Positions 8,762-18,162 of a DNA stretch of 64,000 nt are shown in pieces. The notes beneath the pieces are model-generated. The model made no database searches. It was not told the origin of the DNA and saw only the letters and a list, made by a program, of their open reading frames with translations. A program made the translations under genes and the position numbers. Source of the stretch: CAWUKT01 sp964352215 (lineage in GTDB: Bacteria; Bacteroidota; Bacteroidia; J057; JADKCL01); assembly GCA_964352215.1 (NCBI GenBank), contig CAYGRE010000031.1:4422-68421 (forward strand), in the 5' to 3' direction. Position 1 is the stretch's first letter, and every line of letters starts with the position of its first letter.

Positions 8762-11542
8762 ATGACGCAATACGATTACAAAGCCATTGAGGCTAAATGG
8801 CAGGCTTATTGGAAACAGCACAACTCCTTTGCCGCCGGACCCGTATCAGACAAACCCAAATACTATGTATTGGATATGTTCCCTTATCCCTCCGGGGCAG
8901 GACTACACGTAGGTCATCCACTGGGATACATTGCCAGCGACATCGTTGCCCGGTTTCGTCTCCATCAAGGATACAATGTCCTTCATCCCATGGGGTTTGA
9001 TGCCTTCGGACTACCAGCTGAGCAATATGCCATCGAAACCGGGCAACACCCGGCCAAAACCACCGAAGAAAATATCCAGAGCTTCCTCAAGCAACTCAAC
9101 CGCATCGGACTGGCCTACTCTCCGGATTCGAAAGATGTAAAGACTTGTGACCCCAACTACTACCGCTGGACGCAGTGGATCTTCCTGGAAATCTTCAATT
9201 CCTGGTACAACCTGGATACCAACCGGGCTGAACCCATTGCCACCCTGACCGATCGGTTTGCCGAGGGAGGGTGCGCATCTGCAAATGCCTACCATGCCTA
9301 TGAGGGAAGCTTTATCGCAGAAGAGTGGAATGAAATGTCCGGGAAGGAACAGCATGAGGTCCTGCTGGACTACCGGCTGGCTTACAATGCCTATTCCGAA
9401 GTGAACTGGTGCCCTGCCCTGGGAACCGTATTGGCAAACGACGAAGTCGTCAATGGTGTGTCTGAAAGAGGTGGTCACCCCGTTATCCGCAAACCCATGC
9501 GTCAATGGGCATTCCGGATGCGGGCCTATGCAGACCGGTTGCTCGCAGGGCTGGATACCATACAGTGGCCCGATCCCATCAAAGAGCAACAACGCAACTG
9601 GATCGGTAGGAGTGAAGGGGCCAATTTCTACTTTGAAGTAGAAGGTGCAACCGAAACCATCGAAGTCTTCTCGACCCGACCCGACACCATATTTGGCGCC
9701 TCCTTTATGGTCCTCGCCCCCGAGCATCCGCTCATTGAAGCCCTGGTCACCGAAAGCCAAAGAGCAGAGGTAGAGGATTACGTCGAATGGGCCAAGAACC
9801 GGACAGAAGTCGAACGCCAGCAGGAAAAGAAGATTACCGGTAAGTTCATCGGGGCTTATGCAAAACATCCCTTCATTGAAGGAAAGAAAATTCCGATATG
9901 GACCGCAGACTATGTGCTCTGGGGCTATGGTACCGGGGCCATTATGGCGGTTCCCGCCGGTGACAGCCGGGATTATGCCTTTGCCAGGCACTTTGATATA
10001 GAGATACCCGCCATCTTTGAGGGCATCGACATCAGTGAAGAAGCCTATGAGTCCAAAACAGGCGGCACACTCAAGAATTCCGGATTCCTGGATGGCCTCA
10101 CCGTAAAGAAAGCACTGAAAAAAGCAATCATTGCCCTGGAAGAAAAGGGAATCGGAAAAGGCACCGTGAATTACCGCCTGAGAGATCCCAATTTCAGCCG
10201 CCAACGCTATTGGGGAGAACCCTTCCCCATTGTATACCGGGATGGTCTACCTTATGGAATGGATGCAAGCGAACTTCCACTTCGGCTTCCCGAGGTTGAG
10301 ACCTATCAACCTTCCGGTGACGGACAGGGCCCCCTCGCCAACATCGAAGAATGGATCAACCTGCCCGATGGAGGTATCCGTGAAAGCAATACCATGCCCG
10401 GATATGCAGGGTCCAGCTGGTACTTTCTCCGCTATTTCGATGTCTATAACAAAGAACAATTTACCGATCCCGAAAAGGAAAAGTATTGGATGAATGTAGA
10501 CCTCTACATAGGAGGATCGGAACATGCCGTAGGCCACTTGCTGTATTCGAGGCTATGGACCAAGATACTCCACGATCTCGGCCACGTCTCCTTTGACGAG
10601 CCCTTCCAGAAACTGGTCAACCAGGGAATGATTCAAGGGAGATCCAATTTGGTGTACCGGGTCAGGGACACCAATACCTACGTATCAAAAGGGTTGATCG
10701 ACCAGTATGAAGCCGTTGATCCCATCCACGTGCCAATTGCCTTTGTAGACCGGGAAGATGTCCTGGACATAGACAAGCTGAAAAACTGGAGAGACGAATT
10801 CCGTGAGGCACAGTATGTACTGGAAGACGGGCGATTCATCACAGACTGGCAAGTAGAGAAAATGTCCAAACGGTATCACAATGTGGTCAATCCTGACCAG
10901 ATCTGTGAAGCGTACGGAGCCGACACCCTGAGACTCTATGAGATGTTCCTGGGACCATTAGAAGATGCCAAGCCCTGGTCGATGCAAGGTATAGAAGGAG
11001 CCCACCGCTTCCTGCGTAAAACCTGGAACCTCTTTGTTGCCGAGGACGGAACCCTCAAAGTGACCGATGGCGAAGGGAGCAAAGACGAACTGAGGATGTT
11101 GCACCAGACCATCGACAAGATCCAAAGTGATATTGAACAATTGAGTTTCAATACCGCAGTGGCCCAATTCATGAAGTTCCTGAACGAAGCACAGAGATTA
11201 AAGACCTCCAAGCGCAGCATTCTGGAACCCTTTCTCATCTGCCTGTCACCCTTTGCGCCGCACTTTGCCGAAGAACTTTGGGAACGGTTGGGCCATGATG
11301 GAAGCATTGTACAAGTCGAATGGCCTGAGTATATCGAAGCACATACCAAGGAGGACAGCGTGACCTACCCCATTCAGGTGAATGGAAAGATGAAGTTTAC
11401 CATTGAGGTGGGAGCCGAACTCAGCAAAGATGAGATCGAAAAGGATGTATTGTCCCGGGAAGAAGTAAAGGCATTGTTAAAGGACCATACCTTACGCAAG
11501 GTCATCGTCGTCCCCGGTCGCATTGTCAACCTGGTAGTGTAA
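8762..11542 (+). CDS. leuS: Leucyl-tRNA synthetase
   Basis: Charges tRNA-Leu with leucine in the cytosol. The class I signatures are present: HIGH-type HVGH in PYPSGAGLHVGHPLGY (residues 49-52) and KMSKR of the KMSKS loop (about residue 700). The CP1 editing domain lies between them. At 926 aa it is somewhat longer than the usual ~860-880; the extra length sits partly in an insert after residue ~130 (ATLTDRFAEGGCASANAYHAYEG), a feature I have seen in Bacteroidota leuS proteins. A C-terminal anticodon-binding domain ends in RKVIVVPGRIVNLVV. The ATG at 8762 is clear. Confidence 0.98.
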   Translation: MTQYDYKAIEAKWQAYWKQHNSFAAGPVSDKPKYYVLDMFPYPSGAGLHVGHPLGYIASDIVARFRLHQGYNVLHPMGFDAFGLPAEQYAIETGQHPAKTTEENIQSFLKQLNRIGLAYSPDSKDVKTCDPNYYRWTQWIFLEIFNSWYNLDTNRAEPIATLTDRFAEGGCASANAYHAYEGSFIAEEWNEMSGKEQHEVLLDYRLAYNAYSEVNWCPALGTVLANDEVVNGVSERGGHPVIRKPMRQWAFRMRAYADRLLAGLDTIQWPDPIKEQQRNWIGRSEGANFYFEVEGATETIEVFSTRPDTIFGASFMVLAPEHPLIEALVTESQRAEVEDYVEWAKNRTEVERQQEKKITGKFIGAYAKHPFIEGKKIPIWTADYVLWGYGTGAIMAVPAGDSRDYAFARHFDIEIPAIFEGIDISEEAYESKTGGTLKNSGFLDGLTVKKALKKAIIALEEKGIGKGTVNYRLRDPNFSRQRYWGEPFPIVYRDGLPYGMDASELPLRLPEVETYQPSGDGQGPLANIEEWINLPDGGIRESNTMPGYAGSSWYFLRYFDVYNKEQFTDPEKEKYWMNVDLYIGGSEHAVGHLLYSRLWTKILHDLGHVSFDEPFQKLVNQGMIQGRSNLVYRVRDTNTYVSKGLIDQYEAVDPIHVPIAFVDREDVLDIDKLKNWRDEFREAQYVLEDGRFITDWQVEKMSKRYHNVVNPDQICEAYGADTLRLYEMFLGPLEDAKPWSMQGIEGAHRFLRKTWNLFVAEDGTLKVTDGEGSKDELRMLHQTIDKIQSDIEQLSFNTAVAQFMKFLNEAQRLKTSKRSILEPFLICLSPFAPHFAEELWERLGHDGSIVQVEWPEYIEAHTKEDSVTYPIQVNGKMKFTIEVGAELSKDEIEKDVLSREEVKALLKDHTLRKVIVVPGRIVNLVV

Positions 11543-11612
11543 GGAGTCGATTTCCGAAAAAATTCATAACTTGGATGCTCGGAATTAGAATGTTTTATCA
11601 ACACGTATAGTT

Positions 11613-12644
11613 TTGAAAGTTAACAACGAAACCAAAGTAGGCATCCTTGCTGCGGTAGCCCTGTCTTTATTCTTTTTGGGCTTTAACCTCTTGAAAGGTG
11701 AGAAAATCTTTCAAAGCGGGTTTGAATTAAAAGCCTATTACGACAATATAGAAGGCCTTGCTACTGGAAATCCTGTGGTCTACAACGGATACCGGGTAGG
11801 TTCTGTCAAGTCCATCGATATGGATGAAAAGGATGGGCTGCTCGAAGTGATTTTTTCACTGGAGAAAGGGCTGGAGATCCCGCATGATTCCAAGGCAATG
11901 ATTGCCAGTGATGGCCTCCTGGGTGGAAAAGCGATCCGCATTGACCGGGGACTGTCCCGGGAACCGGCTGAAAATGGTGGCATCCTCACCGGAGAAATTG
12001 AGCCGACCATTGATCAGGTGGTGATGGACAAGGTATTCCCAATTACCGAGGATGTAGATGATCTCATCAAGCAAATGGAGCGTTTTATCGGTTGGATGAA
12101 CAATACCATGGATGCCAGTACCGGAAATAAAATTGACATCATCATGGATGGCTTTGTCAGTACGTCCAAGAACTTTGCCCGTTCATCTTATCGTGTGGAT
12201 ACTTTGTTGGGCTCAGTGCAAGGAACCGTCCGCAATACCAACCGCATGATTCGCAACCTGGGTGATCAGACTGAAACCCTGGGACGTGTAATGGAAAATA
12301 CGGCTCAATTCACCGATTCATTGGCCGCAGCTTCCGGCTCCGTCAAGTCAATTGTTGAATCCAGTGCCAGCATGGTCGAGAGTGTAGAAGGAATTACCCG
12401 CGATATCAACGAAGGACGTGGCTCACTCGGAAAGCTCGTCAAAGATGATAAAATGGCCAAGGATATTGAACTCGTGATTGCCAAGGCAGATACCTTCATT
12501 GATAATATGAATGAAAGCGGTAGGATTCCCATAGATTTCAAACTTCGATTGGGGAAGACACCAGAAGAAAAGCAGAAGATCCGAAACGACAAGGCCCAGA
12601 GAAAGCTGGATAAAATGCGCGAGAAGGAAGAGAAGCGTAATTAG
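11613..12644 (+). CDS. MCE/MlaD-family lipid transport protein
   Basis: A 343-aa protein with one N-terminal membrane anchor (VGILAAVALSLFFLGFNLL), then an MCE domain (about residues 36-115, with the YYDNIEGLATGNPVVYNGYRVG-type motif in pieces), then a long helical region. Family members sit in the inner membrane, face the periplasm and carry phospholipids between membranes with an ABC transporter. No permease or ATPase gene is adjacent. Translation appears to start at TTG (11613), since the residues that follow match the family start and there is no in-frame ATG nearby. HutI starts 9 bp after its stop, so the two are likely cotranscribed although functionally unrelated. Confidence 0.9.
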   Translation: MKVNNETKVGILAAVALSLFFLGFNLLKGEKIFQSGFELKAYYDNIEGLATGNPVVYNGYRVGSVKSIDMDEKDGLLEVIFSLEKGLEIPHDSKAMIASDGLLGGKAIRIDRGLSREPAENGGILTGEIEPTIDQVVMDKVFPITEDVDDLIKQMERFIGWMNNTMDASTGNKIDIIMDGFVSTSKNFARSSYRVDTLLGSVQGTVRNTNRMIRNLGDQTETLGRVMENTAQFTDSLAAASGSVKSIVESSASMVESVEGITRDINEGRGSLGKLVKDDKMAKDIELVIAKADTFIDNMNESGRIPIDFKLRLGKTPEEKQKIRNDKAQRKLDKMREKEEKRN

Positions 12645-12653
12645 CAATTGAAA

Positions 12654-13901
12654 ATGACCAAACTTCTCCTGACCAATATTCGGGCTTTGCACTGCATATC
12701 GTCTTCCGGAGAGGAGCGTAAGGCAGGTCCTGACATGAAAGATACAGCGATCAGGAACAATGCCTGGGTGCTGGTCGAGGGCGACAAGATCATCGGACTG
12801 GGCGAGATGGATAGCTGCCCTGCTATCGAATCCGATACAAGAGAGATCGATTGTGCCGGCAGCCTGGTTCTACCCGGATTTGTAGACAGCCATACCCACC
12901 TTGTATTTGCCCGTAGCCGCGAAGAAGAATATGTAGACCGTATCCGCGGCCTTTCTTACGAAGAAATCGCCAGAAGGGGAGGAGGCATCCTGAACTCCGC
13001 CCGTCGACTCCGGGAAATGTCCGAAGATGAATTGCTGGAAGGTGCGATCGAAAGAGCCTGGGAAATATTGTATCTCGGAACCACAACCGTAGAAATCAAG
13101 TCCGGCTATGGCCTGACCACTGAGGACGAAATGAAAATGCTCAGGGTGGCCAATAACCTGCGCAACTATTGTCCCCTCAATATAAAAACGACATTTCTGG
13201 GGGCGCATGCGATCCCCACCGAATACAAAGGCAACCGTCAAGGCTATATCGACCTGATCATTCAGGAGATGCTTCCAATCGTAGCCAGCGAAGGGCTGGC
13301 AGATTTTGTAGATGTGTTCTGCGACGAAGGTTTCTTCACGGTAGAAGAAACAGCCGAAATCCTCAAGGCCGCCCAGGGCTATGGGCTGATTCCCAAAATA
13401 CATGCCAACGAAATGGCTAATTCCGGAGGGGTTCAGGTGGGCATCGCCCACGGTGCCCTCAGTGTAGACCACTTGGAATGTACCGGTCCGGCAGAGATCG
13501 AAGCATTGATCAACAGCCAGACCATACCGACCGTACTTCCCGGATGCAGTTTCTTCCTGGGCATCGACTACGCGCCAGCCCGGCAGATGATTGATGCAGG
13601 ACTTCCCCTCTGTATCGCAACCGACTACAACCCTGGTTCCAGTCCCGCCGGAAATATGCAATTCATGCAAAGCCTGGCTTGTACCATTATGCGCCTGCTC
13701 CCCGAGGAAGCCTTGGTTGCGACCACCCTGAATGGGGCCGCTGCTTTGGGAATCAGTCAGCAGGTCGGGTCCATAGAAGTAGGCAAACGTGCCGATTTGC
13801 TCATCACAGAACCCATGGAAAGCCTGGACAGATTGCCCTACTACCATACCCGGGATCAGATAAAAACAGTAATTGTGGCTGGACAAGTCCTGGAAAAATA
13901 G
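12654..13901 (+). CDS. hutI: Imidazolonepropionase
   Basis: Hydrolyses 4-imidazolone-5-propionate to N-formimino-glutamate, the third step of histidine breakdown. It is an amidohydrolase-fold enzyme: the metal-binding DSHTHLVFA (about residue 77), the substrate-binding ARSREEEYVDR, the metal histidine in KIHANEMANSGG, SVDHLE and the aspartate in TDYNPGSS are all visible. I chose the ATG at 12654 (415 aa) over the TTG two codons earlier. The other hut genes are not in this window. Confidence 0.95.
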   Translation: MTKLLLTNIRALHCISSSGEERKAGPDMKDTAIRNNAWVLVEGDKIIGLGEMDSCPAIESDTREIDCAGSLVLPGFVDSHTHLVFARSREEEYVDRIRGLSYEEIARRGGGILNSARRLREMSEDELLEGAIERAWEILYLGTTTVEIKSGYGLTTEDEMKMLRVANNLRNYCPLNIKTTFLGAHAIPTEYKGNRQGYIDLIIQEMLPIVASEGLADFVDVFCDEGFFTVEETAEILKAAQGYGLIPKIHANEMANSGGVQVGIAHGALSVDHLECTGPAEIEALINSQTIPTVLPGCSFFLGIDYAPARQMIDAGLPLCIATDYNPGSSPAGNMQFMQSLACTIMRLLPEEALVATTLNGAAALGISQQVGSIEVGKRADLLITEPMESLDRLPYYHTRDQIKTVIVAGQVLEK

Positions 13902-13970
13902 GTGCATCCTCCTAAATAAATGCGCCGTCTCAAAAGATTGCTTATTTTCGTTTAAATACTGACCAGTAGG

Positions 13971-14807
13971 ATGTACCTCAAGCCCAATCACACCCGAAAC
14001 CGCCTGGCATACTACCTACTCATTTTGATGGGTATTTACAGTGGGATATGCTTTTTCATTTTCATGGTTATGGCATTGGATAGATTTGAAGTCCTGGATT
14101 GGCTGCGCATGGGGCATGGTAGAAGTGTAGATGGCGAGGCTGCTGGCATCGCCGCCGTGATCATTGGTTTCATGGAAGCAACCCTGGCAATTGTTTTTGC
14201 AATGTGGATGGCAAGGTCATTTAAAAACCTGATTGGATTGGGAGTCAAAACTAAGTTCGGTCCCTTTTCGGCTGGTTTGAGCTGGTTCATTCCAATAGGC
14301 CAGTTTTGGATGCCCTATCGGGCAATCAAAGAGATGATCAATAAATACAGTGCCCTCGTCCGATTTTTCAATGAGCACAGAGACGTTGACATTGTTGGCC
14401 GGGGTAGGATATTGAATACAGCTTCCGTCTACTGGGGACTTTGGATATTCCTCTGGCCCTTTAGCTTTGGCTTCGGAGCCTACTGGTTTGGGTTGGCGGA
14501 ACAGGAATATCGCTGGGATGAGAAGTACCAATTTCTGCTGGTATGTGGCAAAATTGCCCTCGACATTGTGCTCATCATTTATACCATGCGCTTACTCAAT
14601 CAAGTCAATCACTTAGAAGTGCAGGCTTACCATATTTGGGACCGCGGAGAAATAGACCGTTTTCGACAGGAAAAAGAAGCAAAAGCGCATCGGGAAGCGA
14701 TCGCAGGGCATCCAGATGCTGAACAAGCATCTGGCACACCCGAATGGTTAGAGGAAGAAGAGCCCGCTTATATATACTCCGAAGAGAATCTCTTTGATGC
14801 ACAGTAG
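13971..14807 (+). CDS. DUF4328-type integral membrane protein
   Basis: A 278-aa protein with about five membrane segments and the DUF4328-like block FKNLIGLGVKTKFGPFSAG followed by WFIPIGQFWMPYRAIKEM (about residues 83-125). The last ~60 residues are charged and cytoplasmic-looking, ending in acidic repeats of E/D. The role of the family is unknown; no partner gene is evident. It has its own promoter region, 70 bp after hutI. Confidence 0.8.
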   Translation: MYLKPNHTRNRLAYYLLILMGIYSGICFFIFMVMALDRFEVLDWLRMGHGRSVDGEAAGIAAVIIGFMEATLAIVFAMWMARSFKNLIGLGVKTKFGPFSAGLSWFIPIGQFWMPYRAIKEMINKYSALVRFFNEHRDVDIVGRGRILNTASVYWGLWIFLWPFSFGFGAYWFGLAEQEYRWDEKYQFLLVCGKIALDIVLIIYTMRLLNQVNHLEVQAYHIWDRGEIDRFRQEKEAKAHREAIAGHPDAEQASGTPEWLEEEEPAYIYSEENLFDAQ

Positions 14808-14910
14808 ACAATTCGACCTGATAGGCATTTGTTTTCCCTGACGAAAGCGATAATTTTGTGTTTGCCGGGAGTTTCCCGGGTAGCTAAATGGAACAGTGAA
14901 TCATCATTAT

Positions 14911-16101
14911 ATGGAAACCACCACTGCTGTATCTTCTTACACAGCCCCCGACTATTATCTGCTGGATGACCTCCTGACTGAAGAACATAAAATGGTTCGG
15001 CAGACGGTCCGCGATTTCATCAACCGCCAGGTAATGCCTCATATTGAAGAATGGGCACAGAACAATCAATGTCCTACCCACCTGATTCCTGAAATCGGTG
15101 CTTTGGGAATTTTTGGCCCCAGCTTACCTGAGGAGTATGGCTGTGCCGGAATGGATGAGATCGCTTACGGCGTGATCATGCAGGAAGTCGAACGCGCAGA
15201 CTCCGGGCTGCGTTCTATGGTCTCTGTGCAGGGATCCCTGGTGATGTACCCCATCTACAAGTATGGTTCTGAAGAACAACGACGCAAATACCTTCCCAAG
15301 CTCGCTACTGGCGAATACATGGGATGTTTTGGGCTCACCGAGCCTGACCACGGCTCGAACCCCAGTGGCATGGTCACCAATTACAAGGACATGGGTGACC
15401 ATTACCTCCTGAACGGAGCTAAAACCTGGATATCCAATTCCCCATTTGCGCAGATCGCGGTTGTATGGGCAAAGAACGAAGAAGGTCGGATTCATGGCCT
15501 GATTGTAGAGCGAGGTATGGAAGGCTTTACCACCCCTGAGATTCACAACAAATGGTCGCTCAGAGCATCTACCACCGGTGAGCTTGTATTTGACAATGTC
15601 AAAGTACCTAAAGAGAACCTCCTCCCCGGAGTCAGCGGTTTGCGAGGCCCACTGAGTTGTCTTGACTCAGCCCGGTATGGCATCTCCTGGGGGGCAATCG
15701 GATCAGCGATGGCCTGCTACGATGCAGCCTTGAAGTATTCCAAGGAACGTGTTCAGTTCGACCGTCCAATCGGAGGATTCCAGCTCCAGCAAAAGAAGTT
15801 GGCTGAGATGATCACTGAGATCACCAAAGCCCAACTGCTGACCCATCGTTTGGGGCAACTCAAGATGGAAGGACGTGCTACAACCGCGCAAATCTCAATG
15901 GCTAAACGCAACAATGTCGACATGGCATTGAAGATCGCCAGAGAAGCCAGGCAGGTCCTGGGAGGAATGGGGATAACCGGAGAATACCCAATCATGCGGC
16001 ACATGATGAATCTGGAATCCGTTGTAACCTACGAAGGAACACACGACATCCATTTGTTGATCACCGGGCATGACATTACCGGAATCAGTGCCTTTAGATA
16101 G
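14911..16101 (+). CDS. Acyl-CoA dehydrogenase, glutaryl-CoA dehydrogenase-like
   Basis: FAD-dependent oxidation of an acyl-CoA, probably glutaryl-CoA to crotonyl-CoA in lysine and tryptophan breakdown. The family signatures are CFGLTEPDHGSNP near residue 145 (flavin and substrate loop), YEGTHDIH with the catalytic glutamate near the C-terminus, and the SGLRSMVSVQ arginine segment seen in glutaryl-CoA dehydrogenases. Length (396 aa from ATG 14911) is normal; a GTG at 14896 would add five residues. No electron-transfer flavoprotein genes are nearby. Substrate choice is inferred from overall similarity. Confidence 0.88.
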   Translation: METTTAVSSYTAPDYYLLDDLLTEEHKMVRQTVRDFINRQVMPHIEEWAQNNQCPTHLIPEIGALGIFGPSLPEEYGCAGMDEIAYGVIMQEVERADSGLRSMVSVQGSLVMYPIYKYGSEEQRRKYLPKLATGEYMGCFGLTEPDHGSNPSGMVTNYKDMGDHYLLNGAKTWISNSPFAQIAVVWAKNEEGRIHGLIVERGMEGFTTPEIHNKWSLRASTTGELVFDNVKVPKENLLPGVSGLRGPLSCLDSARYGISWGAIGSAMACYDAALKYSKERVQFDRPIGGFQLQQKKLAEMITEITKAQLLTHRLGQLKMEGRATTAQISMAKRNNVDMALKIAREARQVLGGMGITGEYPIMRHMMNLESVVTYEGTHDIHLLITGHDITGISAFR

Positions 16102-16130
16102 GTACAGCAACATCATTAAGAAACAATAAG

Positions 16131-16182
16131 TGTCATCCTGAAAGGGGTGAAAGTGTCATCCCTCCCAGGATGACATTTTTTA
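16131..16182 (+). terminator. Intrinsic terminator after acyl-CoA dehydrogenase
   Basis: TGTCATCCTG (16131-16140) and its perfect inverse CAGGATGACA (16166-16175) enclose a 25-nt loop and are followed by TTTTTTATTT. The loop holds a second TGTCATCC copy, which could pair as an alternative. Confidence 0.7.
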
Positions 16183-16338
16183 TTTCACGGATTCTTCCTA
16201 AATTACCTTTTGTCAGGTCACTATTTCTACAACGGCCTGCTCGATGTGGGCTTTTAAATAGAGAAACCATTAATCAAGAATTACCTCCTGGCATTCGCTG
16301 GGAAGATTATATTTATCAACTCAACCATTATTAAGCTT

Positions 16339-16884
16339 ATGGAAGGAATGATCGGAGAGATCAGAATGTTCGGGGGGAATTTTGCTCCTCGTACATGGGC
16401 TTTGTGTGATGGGCAAATACTGCCCATTAGTCAAAATACGGCCTTGTTTTCAATAATAGGCACCATATACGGTGGCGACGGACGAACTACATTTGCCTTA
16501 CCTGATGTCAGGGGGCGTGCTGTAATCGGTCCTGGAAATGGACCTGGATTGCCATCCTACCGGGAAGGGCAAAAAGGCGGCACTGAAACCAATACAATGA
16601 CGGTAGCGACCATGCCTTCGCATAGCCACACTTACTCATTTAAAGTTTCAAATCAGGCTCCTGTTCAAGGGCAAGCTTCGATTGTATCTAAGTATGAAGT
16701 CACAGCAACCAATGGTGATCCCGTTGATGAGTTTCGCTATTCTTCAACCAACAATGGTCAAATGCATGAAGATGCTTTTGCATTGGGAAATACCGGTGGA
16801 AGTCAACCCTTCAACAACATGATGCCTTACCAGGCAGTCAATTTTGTTATTTGTCTACAGGGAGTATTTCCATCCCGTAGTTAA
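16339..16884 (+). CDS. Phage tail collar / MdpB-like protein 1
   Basis: A 181-aa protein with the N-terminal tail-collar domain of microcystin-dependent (MdpB-like) proteins: MIGEIRMFGGNFAPRTWALC, DGQILPISQN, the GTIYGGDGRTTFALPD loop and RGRAVIGPG. The centre is variable and the C-terminus returns to a conserved NFVICLQGVFPSRS. Phage tail-fibre tips use this fold, but in Bacteroidota such genes stand free in tandem sets without other phage genes, as here. It is the first of three homologous genes with gaps of ~30 bp. Role unknown; a surface or adhesive function is inference. Confidence 0.9.
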   Translation: MEGMIGEIRMFGGNFAPRTWALCDGQILPISQNTALFSIIGTIYGGDGRTTFALPDVRGRAVIGPGNGPGLPSYREGQKGGTETNTMTVATMPSHSHTYSFKVSNQAPVQGQASIVSKYEVTATNGDPVDEFRYSSTNNGQMHEDAFALGNTGGSQPFNNMMPYQAVNFVICLQGVFPSRS

Positions 16885-16913
16885 TTGTCCAACCTGAAAA
16901 AGAATATATAAAT

Positions 16914-17462
16914 ATGGAACCCACATTAGCTGAGATCCGAATTTTTGGGGGCAACTTTGCCCCACGCTCCTGGGCCTTGTGTCAGGGGCAGTTATTACCA
17001 ATCAACCAAAACCAAGCTCTCTTTTCAATCTTGGGAACAACTTTTGGAGGTGACGGAAGGACGACCTTTGGTCTGCCTGACCTGAGGGGGCGCACCGCGA
17101 TCCATGCCGGACATGGACCTGGATTGTCCGACCGCAGACTCGGTTCTAAAGGAGGCACTGAAACTGTTACCTTGAACTTAACCAATTTAGCTTTACACAA
17201 TCACCACGACTCCCTGCGAGCCAATATCAGCGCATCTGATTCCAACGAGCCAGCGGGAAGATATCCTGGTGTAGCTGAAGCCAAAAATAACAGCACAGGC
17301 GCGGCCATTGCAGTTACATCATATAACAGTACTTCCAATACGGACCTTCAAGCTGGAAATACTGGTACCACAGGGGGACAGCGATCATTTGATATTCGTC
17401 AGCCATGGTTGGCGATGAATTATATCATTGCCCTTCAGGGGATTTTCCCCTCCCGCAGTTAA
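16914..17462 (+). CDS. Phage tail collar / MdpB-like protein 2
   Basis: A 182-aa paralogue of its neighbours, with the same collar block (EIRIFGGNFAPRSWALC, GTTFGGDGRTTFGLPD) and the same terminal IALQGIFPSRS. The variable middle (about residues 95-150) is Ser/Asn/Thr-rich and does not resemble that of protein 1, as expected if the middle carries the binding specificity. No signal peptide is present in any of the three. Gap to the preceding gene 29 bp, so one transcript is likely. Confidence 0.9.
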   Translation: MEPTLAEIRIFGGNFAPRSWALCQGQLLPINQNQALFSILGTTFGGDGRTTFGLPDLRGRTAIHAGHGPGLSDRRLGSKGGTETVTLNLTNLALHNHHDSLRANISASDSNEPAGRYPGVAEAKNNSTGAAIAVTSYNSTSNTDLQAGNTGTTGGQRSFDIRQPWLAMNYIIALQGIFPSRS

Positions 17463-17494
17463 TTATTTTTTTGACCCTATTACATTAATATACA

Positions 17495-18049
17495 ATGGAA
17501 GGTTTTATAGGAGAAGTCCGGATATTCGCCGGCAATTTCGCTCCCCGTTCGTGGGCCTTTTGTGAAGGGCAGCTATTGGCCATTTCTCAAAACTCAGCCT
17601 TATTTTCTATCCTTGGAACCACCTTTGGTGGAGATGGACGTACTACCTTTGGCTTGCCAGATCTAAGGGGACGTGTCCCGGTAGGTGCTGGTCATGGCCC
17701 AGGTCTGTCTGACTACCGTTTAGGAGCCAAAGGAGGTCGTTATCAAGCGACCCTTACAACCAATGAATTGCCCAGCCACCAGCACTCAGCTTCCCTGAAG
17801 TTTTTCGCTGCAGTAGGTGATACTGCCAATCCCAATAATGCATATTTTTCTGGAGTAGGACCGGTAGGAGGAGGTGGCGCATACAATTCGTTCTCATTTA
17901 ACAACGATACGGCCAGCAACTCGTCCTTTGCCCCAGATACATTCTACGCAGGCAATGTAGGAGGCAGCCAAGCAACACAATTGATGCAACCCTATATCGC
18001 GATCTATTATATCATTGCGCTGTTTGGAACTTACCCTTCCAGAAGCTAA
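17495..18049 (+). CDS. Phage tail collar / MdpB-like protein 3
   Basis: A 184-aa third tandem paralogue (EVRIFAGNFAPRSWAFC, GTTFGGDGRTTFGLPD, ending IALFGTYPSRS). Its middle is Gly/Asn/Ala-rich with a PNNAYFSGVGPVGGGGAYN stretch. Proteins 2 and 3 are closer to each other in the collar block than to protein 1. The set ends with a terminator 20 bp later. Confidence 0.9.
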   Translation: MEGFIGEVRIFAGNFAPRSWAFCEGQLLAISQNSALFSILGTTFGGDGRTTFGLPDLRGRVPVGAGHGPGLSDYRLGAKGGRYQATLTTNELPSHQHSASLKFFAAVGDTANPNNAYFSGVGPVGGGGAYNSFSFNNDTASNSSFAPDTFYAGNVGGSQATQLMQPYIAIYYIIALFGTYPSRS

Positions 18050-18069
18050 GGATATACTAAACACAAATG

Positions 18070-18106
18070 AAAAAGGGCGGGTCTTTACGGACCGGCCCTT
18101 TTAATT
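18070..18106. terminator. Bidirectional terminator between tail-collar and nfu genes
   Basis: AAAAGGGCGGGTC pairs with GACCGGCCCTTTT (one internal mismatch) around a 5-nt loop. T-rich sequence follows on both strands, so it can end the three-gene collar transcript and the convergent nfu transcript. Confidence 0.7.
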
Positions 18107-18162
18107 TTTATAATATTGTTAATATTTGATCATTCTTTCAGGATCAGGCAGTGATCCCTGAA

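Noticed and set aside
9011..10204. A 397-codon open frame antisense to leuS
   Set aside because: It mirrors the codon pattern of leuS, has odd composition (Gly/Phe/Cys-rich) and no family features. Similar long antisense frames against hutI (12870-13991), ychF (19519-20466), pepD (27467-28645) and the toxin gene were dropped for the same reason.
16339..18049. Prophage at the tail-collar genes
   Set aside because: No capsid, terminase, tail tube, lysis or integrase gene is near; the three genes stand alone.
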